In this document: in pieces, positions 1 through 6,791 of the stretch
How positions within the stretch are numbered: the stretch's first letter is position 1
Layout: each line of letters starts with the position of its first letter
Source: Myxococcales bacterium
GTDB taxonomy: Bacteria; Myxococcota_A; Polyangia; Polyangiales; Polyangiaceae
Direction: 5' to 3'
Assembly (NCBI GenBank): GCA_013298325.1
Contig: JAAFHJ010000039.1
Coordinates: 1 to 18,205 of the forward strand
DNA length: 18,205 nucleotides
Translations under genes and position numbers: made by a program
The notes under the pieces: model-generated
Seen by the model: the letters and a program-made list of their open reading frames with translations, nothing else
The model's database searches: none
What the model was told of the DNA's origin: nothing

Positions 1-1
1 C

Positions 2-1246
2 GGCACCCAGCTCCTCATCGACGGCAGCAATCTCAACTTCGATGCAGACTACAAGCGTCGAAGCAATGTGACCGACGCAAACGGCACGGTTCGCACCTAC
101 GAATACCCGACGGTCCACGGGTCGACGCCGGTCCTCCCGCTCCCGACGATCGCGTTCAGTCAGCGCTACGGCGACAATTGGACCTTCGCCGGCGGCATCC
201 TCGCCCCCTACGCGCCGCTCGTCAGCTACCCGGCGACGGTCGACGGTAAGCCCTCGCCGGCCCGCTATTCGCTCGTGACCCTCGACGGTTCGGCCCTCAG
301 CTATGTCGGCGCTTACGCCGGCTACAAGGCGTCGAAAACCTTGAATGTTGGCTTCGGCCTCGTCACGCTCGTCGGCACGTTTAAATCGACGGTCGTCCTC
401 TCCGCCAGCCCGCCAGACCGCCTCGTTGCTGCTCCGGAAGACCCCGCCTACGACACCGTCGGCCAGATCACCGCATCGCCGATCGTCGCGCCGACGCTTA
501 CCGCTGGCGTCTCCTGGGCGCCCGACCCGCACATTCGAATTGGCGCATCTGCGCTCGGGCCGATGTACGTCTATGCGCCAGCAAAGATGAAGCTGCGTCT
601 TCCGACCGCTGCCGTATTTGATGGCGCCTCCCAGAGCGGTGATTCGGGCACTGTTTCCTTCTGGCTTCCGCCGGTCATTCGTGCCGGCCTCGAATACCGG
701 ACCGACCTCGGAAAGGAGTCTTCTTTCCGCGCAGAAGTCGCCTATGTCCGCGAATTTTGGTCCGTCCATAAGAGCATCGACGTCGACGCAAGCGGGACGA
801 AGCTCCTCGGCGTAAAGGGTTTTCCAAGCCCTTTCGGCGTACCACCTTTGTCGATTCCGCGGAATTTCCAAGACGCAAACTCACTCCGTGTCGGCGCGGA
901 GATCCGCTTTCCTGGCCTCGCAACTGGCTATCCAGTCGCGCTTCGCGCCGGCGCTCAATACGAAGGGAGCGCCGTCCCCAATGCCTGGACGTCGGTGCTC
1001 TCCGCCGATTCCAAGAAGCTCATCGCGAGCATCGGTGGGTCCTTGTACCTGAAAGAGAAATGGCGCTTTGACGCCGTTTTCGCGCAAGCCTTCGTCGACG
1101 ACGTGACCGTCGATCCCGCCACGGCGGCAGCGCCACGCATCAACCCGGTGACCGGAAACGCAACCAAGAGCGAAGCAATCAATGGCGGTAGCTACGCCTT
1201 CAAGGCGAATTTGATCGGCTTCGGTCTGGTCTACAAGTGGAACTGA
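2..1246 (+). CDS. FadL/OmpP1-type outer-membrane transport protein, 5' end cut off by the window
   Basis: The reading frame is open from base 2, so the gene starts outside the window and the GTG at 68 is not the real start. 414 residues are visible. The protein consists of alternating amphipathic beta-strand-like segments separated by Gly/Asp-rich turns, with family-like stretches such as LPLPTIAFSQRYGDNWTFAGG, AGVSWAPDPHIRIGAS and IRAGLEYRTDLGKES. These resemble FadL/OmpP1/TodX channels, 14-strand beta-barrels that take up hydrophobic compounds such as long-chain fatty acids across the outer membrane. The signal peptide and the N-terminal hatch domain would lie upstream. The C-terminus, GLVYKWN, has the aromatic pattern of a last barrel strand but ends in Asn rather than Phe/Trp. 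The gene converges on the lytic transglycosylase gene with a 16-base gap. The substrate cannot be told from sequence. Family call fairly sure, specific function unknown. Confidence 0.8.
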   Translation, partial: GTQLLIDGSNLNFDADYKRRSNVTDANGTVRTYEYPTVHGSTPVLPLPTIAFSQRYGDNWTFAGGILAPYAPLVSYPATVDGKPSPARYSLVTLDGSALSYVGAYAGYKASKTLNVGFGLVTLVGTFKSTVVLSASPPDRLVAAPEDPAYDTVGQITASPIVAPTLTAGVSWAPDPHIRIGASALGPMYVYAPAKMKLRLPTAAVFDGASQSGDSGTVSFWLPPVIRAGLEYRTDLGKESSFRAEVAYVREFWSVHKSIDVDASGTKLLGVKGFPSPFGVPPLSIPRNFQDANSLRVGAEIRFPGLATGYPVALRAGAQYEGSAVPNAWTSVLSADSKKLIASIGGSLYLKEKWRFDAVFAQAFVDDVTVDPATAAAPRINPVTGNATKSEAINGGSYAFKANLIGFGLVYKWN

Positions 1247-1266
1247 GCGGCCAAGCGGTCGCTCAG
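1243..1266. terminator. Hairpin made from the two convergent stop codons (possible bidirectional terminator)
   Basis: The sequence CTGAGCGGCC-AAGC-GGTCGCTCAG folds into a 10-bp stem with one G.U pair and a 4-base loop. The TGA stop of the FadL-type gene (1244-1246) is in the left arm and the TGA stop of the minus-strand transglycosylase gene (1263-1265) is in the right arm. No T-tract follows on either strand, so it is not a textbook intrinsic terminator. It could instead act as a 3'-end-stabilising stem or a weak terminator. The structure is seen directly; the role is inferred. Confidence 0.45.
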
Positions 1267-3317
1267 CCCTGACGGTCGAGGGGCGGGAGGAGTTCGGGAT
1301 GGGGCGGCGCCGCCATCGGCGGAAGCGGCCGCGGCGCGAGGGTCGGCGCGGTCGTCGTCGCCGTCTCGGAGGCCGGCAAATCCCCCTTCTGGGCGTCATC
1401 TTCCACATAGAGGACGACCGGTTCGCCAGCGTGGAGCGCGTCCTTGCGCGGGCGACGGTTGATCCGCTCGGCGAGGGCCGGCGTGACCCGGTAGCGATGG
1501 GCGACCGCCTCCAGCGTCTCGTCCTTTTTCGCCGCGACGACGATACGCTTCCGCCCCTTTGGATCGAAGGCCGCAAAGAAGGCGTCGCTCCCGGCGGTAA
1601 CTGGGACGACGGCGCTCAGTTTCTTGTGCGGAACGCCGGTAAGGTCGGTGCCGCCGGGAACAAAAAGCTGAAGCATCATGCCTTCTTGGAGCCGCCCTTG
1701 CGGGTCGAGCGCGTTCCACCGGGCGACCTCGGCCGCGCTCACGGAAAAGCCCTTGGCGACGGCGTCGAGGCGATCGCCGGCAACAACCTTGTAGAATACA
1801 CGGTCACGGTCGGTGTAGACGAAGGTCTCCGGGGGGACGACAACCTTCTCCCCATCGGCGATCGGCAGCGCCTCTTTCGCGTCGGCAGGTTTCCGCTCGG
1901 TCTTCGCCTCCGATTTTGCATCGCCGGTCGCCGGTACCAAGCCCTTGGTCGCCGTCGCCGCCCCCTTGGCCGCCTTGGCCAAGAGCGCGGTCAGTGCGGC
2001 CGCTTTCCCCGTCGGAACTTGCAACAAATACGTTGTGTTCGGAGGGGTGCGCCCTGCACGGAGTTCCGGGTTGAGCGTCTCGATCTCTCGGGTCGGCGCG
2101 CCAACGAGCCGCCCGACCTCCGCGAGCGAAGTGCCGCCGGGGACCGTCGCCGACTCGCCGGCGAGCGGCGCATCGACCGCCACGTCGTCAAAGCCGAAGA
2201 GCCGGGCGTTTTTCGCAACCAGCGCCGCGGCGTAAATCTTCGGGACGTAGAGCGTGGTCTCCCAGGGGAGGCTCCCTTCCAGCTTTGACAAATTCCAAAA
2301 ATCGTTCGTATTGTAGCGTTTGACGACGGAAAGAACCCCCCCGTAGCCCATGTTGTACGAGGCGAGGGCAAGGTCCCAGGTGCCGAAGCGCTGCTTCAGA
2401 TCGAGGAGAAAATCAGCGGCAGCGTTCGCAGCCGGCACCGGCGCGAAACGCTGATCCATCCACGCATCCTGGTGGAGACCATAGGCCTTTCCGGTTTCGG
2501 GCATGAATTGGAAAAGACCGGCGGCTCCAACCGGCGAACGCGCGAACGGATCAAAACCACTTTCAATCATCGAAAGCCAGATGAGATCGGTCGGCACGCC
2601 CTTCGCCGCGAAGATCTGACGCATGCGGTCGCGGTAGCGGCCCGACTTTCGCAAGAAGACGGTCATCGTCGCCCGGCCGCGGGGATCATCCTTGAAGAAT
2701 TCCAGGTAGCGGACGAGGCGATCGTCCCAGCGGGTCGGTACGTCGAGGGGCTGGAGCTGCGCGAGGAACGAGACATCGCGGCCGCCGCGCGCGGCGCCGG
2801 TTCCCCCGCCCGGGATGGCGTCGTCCGCAGTCGGCGCCGGAGCGAAGCCCGAAGCGTGGACGCGTACCGCACCGTCGTGGCGCACCGGCGAGGCGAGGTC
2901 GGCGGGCCAGAGGCCACTCGCCGGCGCCGCGGGGAGGAACAGCTCCTTTTCCGCGGCGCGAAGCGCCTTTAGTTCAATACTTTCAGCACCTAATGCAACA
3001 TCTTCTCCGGACGGCCCCCCGGCGACCCGACGGCGAAGCGCATCGTCTTGTGGCGTGAGTTCCCCGCGCGCGGCAGCGGCGGCGGCCTGCGGATCGGCTT
3101 TCGCCCCCTTTGTGCCCTTCCCGCCTTTCGCCCCCTTCGCCGTCGATGCCGCTGGCTTCGACGCACCGCTCTTCCCCGACGGCGAATTCGCAGGCTTTCC
3201 CGCCGGCTTCGCTTGGGCGATTCGCGCAGGAGAGGTTCCTTGGGGTGCGGCCTGGCCGGCAGCCGGAAGCGCGAGCAAGGTCACGAGCGCGAAACAGGTG
3301 GCAAGCGGGCGGCGCAT
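1263..3317 (-). CDS. mltD: MltD-like membrane-bound lytic murein transglycosylase with LysM repeats
   Basis: 684 residues from the chosen ATG at 3317, which gives a classic Sec signal peptide (MRRPLATCFALVTLLALPA, then AGQAA). An in-frame TTG at 3353 would add 12 residues before it and has a GGAG upstream, so it is the alternative start. After a Lys/Ala/Gly-rich linker comes a goose-type lysozyme-like SLT domain at about residues 200-385. It has the catalytic Glu in SMIESGFDP (about residue 252), then VGAAGLFQFMPETG and LALASYNMGYGGV, the signature of family 1D (MltD) transglycosylases. These cleave the MurNAc-GlcNAc bond of peptidoglycan to form 1,6-anhydro-MurNAc ends. Three degenerate LysM modules (about 390-435, 508-555, 590-638) would bind glycan strands, and a Pro-rich tail ends the protein. 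It lies 54 bases downstream of the VanW-domain gene on the same strand, so the two are probably cotranscribed and act on the cell wall. No lipobox is visible, so membrane attachment is not shown. Confidence 0.9.
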   Translation of the reverse strand: MRRPLATCFALVTLLALPAAGQAAPQGTSPARIAQAKPAGKPANSPSGKSGASKPAASTAKGAKGGKGTKGAKADPQAAAAAARGELTPQDDALRRRVAGGPSGEDVALGAESIELKALRAAEKELFLPAAPASGLWPADLASPVRHDGAVRVHASGFAPAPTADDAIPGGGTGAARGGRDVSFLAQLQPLDVPTRWDDRLVRYLEFFKDDPRGRATMTVFLRKSGRYRDRMRQIFAAKGVPTDLIWLSMIESGFDPFARSPVGAAGLFQFMPETGKAYGLHQDAWMDQRFAPVPAANAAADFLLDLKQRFGTWDLALASYNMGYGGVLSVVKRYNTNDFWNLSKLEGSLPWETTLYVPKIYAAALVAKNARLFGFDDVAVDAPLAGESATVPGGTSLAEVGRLVGAPTREIETLNPELRAGRTPPNTTYLLQVPTGKAAALTALLAKAAKGAATATKGLVPATGDAKSEAKTERKPADAKEALPIADGEKVVVPPETFVYTDRDRVFYKVVAGDRLDAVAKGFSVSAAEVARWNALDPQGRLQEGMMLQLFVPGGTDLTGVPHKKLSAVVPVTAGSDAFFAAFDPKGRKRIVVAAKKDETLEAVAHRYRVTPALAERINRRPRKDALHAGEPVVLYVEDDAQKGDLPASETATTTAPTLAPRPLPPMAAPPHPELLPPLDRQG

Positions 3318-3371
3318 GGCCGAAGGATGTAGCGAGAGGTAGGACAGGGGCAAGTTCTCCGTCGCCGGGCG

Positions 3372-4904
3372 CTAGCGCGTGATCGCGAAGCGCTTGCCAG
3401 GATTTCGCTGAAGGGCCGACGGGGCGTGGGTCCCGCGCCCCTCGACGATGACAAGTTCGGGATCGGGGAGTCCGTTCGCCGCCGTCGGTGCGCCATCGGC
3501 GGAAGGGCTCGCCTCCGGCGTCGCGGCATTTTCCTCGGTTTCCGTCGGGAGCGCCGGCAGCTTGGCGACGTCAAAACCGGGGGGGACGAGCCAAATCTCG
3601 GTCGTCGGCGGGTAGAAGCCGCGCGTGCGCTCCACCCGTTCGCTCCCGCTTGTGTACCGAAGCGTACGAACGAGGTCCAAGTGATACCCCTTGATGCCAT
3701 GTTGCTTTCGAACGACCTTGTTGCCGCTAAGCGACGGATCTTCCGTCACTTTTCGAGGGAACGGGATGGAGTCCTTCACGTCGCGACCGAACGCAACGGT
3801 CACCGGACGCTCTTTTCCGAGGAGCTCAACCTTCAGGCTGTTCGCCGTCGTTTTCGTGTGGACGACGACGGGAAACGGGTGTGGATTTCGGAGCTTGAGG
3901 TCGACCGACGGGAAGACCACCGTCGCGTCCAGGCCCATCGGCATGTAGGCGCTCGGGCGCGAGTGGGGGAAGTGCTCGACGACGTCCAGACCACCAAAAA
4001 AGCTGGCCGCGTAAAAGGTCGATGCGACCTGGCAGGTGCCGCCGCCGATCCCTTCGACCATCTCCCCCTTGAAGATTTCCCAGGAGCGCTTGAAGCCGTT
4101 CGCTTCGCTTCGATCGCCGACGACGTCGTTGAAGCTGATGACCTGGTTCGCGCCAAGGATCAGGCCGTCGAGGCGGGCGGCGGCGCGGTCGATGTTCTGA
4201 CCGCGGTTCGACTGGTCACCGCCGCGGGAAAAGTGGGTCTCGTATTCGGCAACAACCGTTGAAATATCGAGCGCTTTGACGACGGCGGCGGTGAGACGCG
4301 GTGGGTAGGAGACGAAGGGGATCGCGACGTCGATCGCGTCGGTGCCCGGGGCCTCGGCGAGCGCCTGCCGCAGCGATTCGGCAAGCGCATAACCGTCGAC
4401 CGATCTGCCGTTCTTGTCGGCAACCACCGTGTGGGCGTCGAGGTCGAGCCGCGCTGGGGTTGCCGGTTCGTCGACCGCCTCCTTGATGCGTCCGACGAAG
4501 GGGAGCAGCGAAGCGTCGTCGAGCGTGTAGGCGATCGGTATCTCCTGGCGCGGCGACGACGAAAACCGCTGGGGGAGCGTGACGCCGGAAGCAGCACTCG
4601 TGGCGGCGCGCAGGGTCGCCGCGCGATCGACGGTGATGCCGAGGCTGCTGGCATCGGCGGTCGCGATCGGCGTGTCGCGTCCGGCAATTCGGAAGCGAAT
4701 TTGCGTCTTTTTCAGGGCGTCACTCCGGCGCTCAACCTCGGCAGAGGCCTCACGCTCACTCGCCACGGGGACGCCCGCGATGGCGACGCGCCCGGCCCAT
4801 TGGGTCTGCGGAGCCGCCCCGAAGGCAGCAACCGCGACGAAGCCAAAGGCTGCGAGCAGGGCAACGGAGGCGACAACGGGGCGAAGACGGACCATAGAGC
4901 GCAT
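3372..4904 (-). CDS. VanW-domain (YoaR-like) putative cell-wall protein
   Basis: 510 residues with an N-terminal hydrophobic signal/anchor (residues 8-30). The middle region (about 35-210) resembles the weakly conserved peptidoglycan-binding-like domain that precedes VanW domains in YoaR-type proteins. The VanW domain spans about 216-350 and shows its hallmark GIGGGTCQVASTFYAAS (285-301), preceded by VISFNDVVGDRSEANGFK and followed by HSRPSAYMPMGLDATVV. The C-terminal 70 residues are low-complexity (Ala/Pro/Thr/Glu). VanW occurs in some glycopeptide-resistance clusters, but its biochemical activity is not established, and this gene alone does not suggest vancomycin resistance. It is the first gene of a probable two-gene operon with the lytic transglycosylase and is divergent from the Ser/Thr kinase gene. 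No clear Shine-Dalgarno precedes the ATG at 4904; the ATG at 4895 is an equally possible start. Family call sure, function unknown. Confidence 0.88.
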   Translation of the reverse strand: MRSMVRLRPVVASVALLAAFGFVAVAAFGAAPQTQWAGRVAIAGVPVASEREASAEVERRSDALKKTQIRFRIAGRDTPIATADASSLGITVDRAATLRAATSAASGVTLPQRFSSSPRQEIPIAYTLDDASLLPFVGRIKEAVDEPATPARLDLDAHTVVADKNGRSVDGYALAESLRQALAEAPGTDAIDVAIPFVSYPPRLTAAVVKALDISTVVAEYETHFSRGGDQSNRGQNIDRAAARLDGLILGANQVISFNDVVGDRSEANGFKRSWEIFKGEMVEGIGGGTCQVASTFYAASFFGGLDVVEHFPHSRPSAYMPMGLDATVVFPSVDLKLRNPHPFPVVVHTKTTANSLKVELLGKERPVTVAFGRDVKDSIPFPRKVTEDPSLSGNKVVRKQHGIKGYHLDLVRTLRYTSGSERVERTRGFYPPTTEIWLVPPGFDVAKLPALPTETEENAATPEASPSADGAPTAANGLPDPELVIVEGRGTHAPSALQRNPGKRFAITR

Positions 4905-5006
4905 GGGAGGGGAACGCCGCAGACGAAACGCCTATTCACGTCCCGCGCAAGAGGCGCGCGCCGCAGGCATCTCAAGTATCAGCGATTCCCTAGCACGCGG
5001 CCAAGT

Positions 5007-5016
5007 CCCGATCGGG
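5007..5016. promoter_or_regulatory. 10-bp palindrome upstream of the Ser/Thr kinase gene
   Basis: CCCGATCGGG is a perfect palindrome 17 bases before the kinase ATG, in the 129-base divergent region shared with the VanW gene. It could be an operator or part of a leader, but short G/C-rich palindromes arise easily in this genome. Seen directly; role speculative. Confidence 0.2.
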
Positions 5017-5033
5017 GTAGAGTCACCGCCGCG

Positions 5034-6791
5034 ATGAAGACCTGCCCGAAATGCGCCATGCGCTACCCGAACGAGGCGCAGACCTGCTTTTTGGATGGCG
5101 AAAATCTAAGTGGTATCGCCGACATGCGAATCGGGCAGACCATCGCCGGCCGCTACGTCATCGAAGACGTCATCGGCGAGGGGGGAATGGCGACCGTCTA
5201 CCTTGCCTCCCAGAAGCACTCGGCCCGTAAGGTCGCGATCAAGCTGATGAACGCGCAGCTCACCGGCGACAAGATCACCATCGAGCGCTTTCGGCGGGAG
5301 GCGCGGTCGGCCCAGAAGCTCGCCCATCCGAACATCATCACGATCTACGAGCAGGGGGAGACCGAAGAGGGGTGCCCCTTCATCGTCATGGAGCATCTCG
5401 AAGGGGAGACGCTCGCCGAGGTCGTCGCACGAGGCCCGCTCCCGATCGATCGCGCGCTCGCTGTGATGATTCAATGCGCGCGCGGAATCGCCCGAGCTCA
5501 CGACTTCGAGGTCATTCATCGCGATTTGAAGCCGGAAAACATCTTCCTTTGTCCCCAGAAGGACGACAGCGAGATCGTCAAGCTCCTCGACTTCGGCATC
5601 GCCCGATCGATGGCCGACACGCGGCTCACCAATCAGGGGGAGCTCTTTGGGACGCCCCAGTACATGTCCCCGGAGCGGATCAGCGGGAAAGACACGACGG
5701 CCGCCGACGACATCTACGCCCTTGGGGTCGTCTTCTTCGAGATCTCCACGGGCCACCTTCCGTTTCAAGCGAAGGACGTCGCGAGCTTCTTCCTGAAGCA
5801 CCTCTCCGAGGCGCCGCGGAACCCGCTCGCGTTGAACCCGAAGCTTCCGGTTCCTTTGGTGAATTTGATCCTTCAGATGCTCGCCAAAGATCCGAAGCAG
5901 CGCCCCGTCGATGCCCACCGGATTCACGCGGAGCTCGCCGCCCTCGCCCAGGACGAGGACTACTCGATGCCGCCAGAGACGGTCATCGAACCGGAGACGC
6001 TCGACGCCCCCGAAACGAACGGGCGCGTGGAAGGCTGGACGCGCCGCGTGGAAGCCTTTGGGCAGCTCCTCGTCAGCGCCTTCGGGGCGGCAGACAACGT
6101 CCCCGCCAGCGTGGCTGGTGATCTCGCCGAGGCCCGCACAGTGGCGCTTGATATGCAGGCTCTCAAACAGCATATTTTTGCCACCGAAACGCAAATTCGG
6201 GACGTCGATCAGCGCTACTTGGAAGCGCGAAATCGCTTCGGCGTCGCGATGAACAACCTCGGTGGGGACGCCTCACGTGCCCGCGACGATCATCGCTCGG
6301 CGGAGAATGCGGTCGCAGAACTGGAGCGCTACGTCGAGGAGGCGCGGCTCGCCTACGTCGCCCACCACAAGCACGTCGTCGACTGGGAGGGCCGAGCCGC
6401 CTTCGCCCATCCCCACACAGAACTCGTCGAGGCCTACCACACCGCCGGCGAGTTGGTCGAAGCCTGGCGGGAAACGAAAGTGCACCTCGAAGAGGCACGC
6501 GCACGAATGCTCGCTGCAAACTACACGGTTTCCGACATCGACTTCCAGGTCACCGCGCTCCGGAATGCTTCGAACCAAATGGCGATGCAAATCGAGGGGG
6601 AGCGCTCGAAGCTCGTCGAGACGATTCAGCTCCAGAACGAGAAGCTCGAAGCGATCGAACAGCGCCTCCGCGCCATCTACGCCGCCATCGAGGCGCCGCT
6701 TCGCGGACGCGCCGACTTCGCCGAGTTCTTTCAGGAACTCGAGCGTATCTCCGGCGCGCTACCGGCCGTGGTGGTCAGCCAGGGCGATTAG
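5034..6791 (+). CDS. Hanks-type Ser/Thr protein kinase with N-terminal zinc-ribbon and C-terminal helical tail
   Basis: 585 residues from the ATG at 5034. The frame stays open upstream, but that part lies antisense to the VanW gene and is not homologous. Residues 1-25 form a short zinc-ribbon-like head (CPKC at 4-7, C18 in TCFLDG), common on myxobacterial kinases. The kinase domain spans about 41-305 and has every catalytic element: GEGGMATV P-loop (48-55), ATP-anchoring K70, HRDLKPEN with catalytic D164, DFG at 186-188, GTPQYMSPE in the activation segment, and a final DPKQRP. An active kinase is therefore expected. The tail (about 355-560) is rich in Glu/Ala/Arg/Leu heptad-like sequence and looks like a coiled coil. 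There is no transmembrane segment or PASTA/TPR domain, so it should be cytoplasmic. The substrate is unknown; the divergent VanW/transglycosylase unit is a possible link. The stop codon overlaps that of the convergent dehydrogenase gene. Confidence 0.93.
   Translation: MKTCPKCAMRYPNEAQTCFLDGENLSGIADMRIGQTIAGRYVIEDVIGEGGMATVYLASQKHSARKVAIKLMNAQLTGDKITIERFRREARSAQKLAHPNIITIYEQGETEEGCPFIVMEHLEGETLAEVVARGPLPIDRALAVMIQCARGIARAHDFEVIHRDLKPENIFLCPQKDDSEIVKLLDFGIARSMADTRLTNQGELFGTPQYMSPERISGKDTTAADDIYALGVVFFEISTGHLPFQAKDVASFFLKHLSEAPRNPLALNPKLPVPLVNLILQMLAKDPKQRPVDAHRIHAELAALAQDEDYSMPPETVIEPETLDAPETNGRVEGWTRRVEAFGQLLVSAFGAADNVPASVAGDLAEARTVALDMQALKQHIFATETQIRDVDQRYLEARNRFGVAMNNLGGDASRARDDHRSAENAVAELERYVEEARLAYVAHHKHVVDWEGRAAFAHPHTELVEAYHTAGELVEAWRETKVHLEEARARMLAANYTVSDIDFQVTALRNASNQMAMQIEGERSKLVETIQLQNEKLEAIEQRLRAIYAAIEAPLRGRADFAEFFQELERISGALPAVVVSQGD

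Noticed and set aside
1299..2288. A 329-codon plus-strand frame opposite the lytic transglycosylase
   Set aside because: Arg-rich shadow of the minus-strand gene, whose catalytic and LysM motifs are clear.
3372..4904. Reading the VanW protein as a glycopeptide-resistance gene
   Set aside because: No vanHAX, vanRS or other resistance genes are nearby, and VanW-domain proteins are widespread outside resistance clusters.
4431..5033. A 201-codon upstream extension of the kinase frame
   Set aside because: It lies antisense to the VanW gene, is Arg/Gly-rich and unlike any kinase N-terminus. The zinc-ribbon head beginning at 5034 is the natural start.
5106..6194. A 362-codon minus-strand frame opposite the kinase
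   Set aside because: Composition mirrors the kinase codons; no motifs or start signals.
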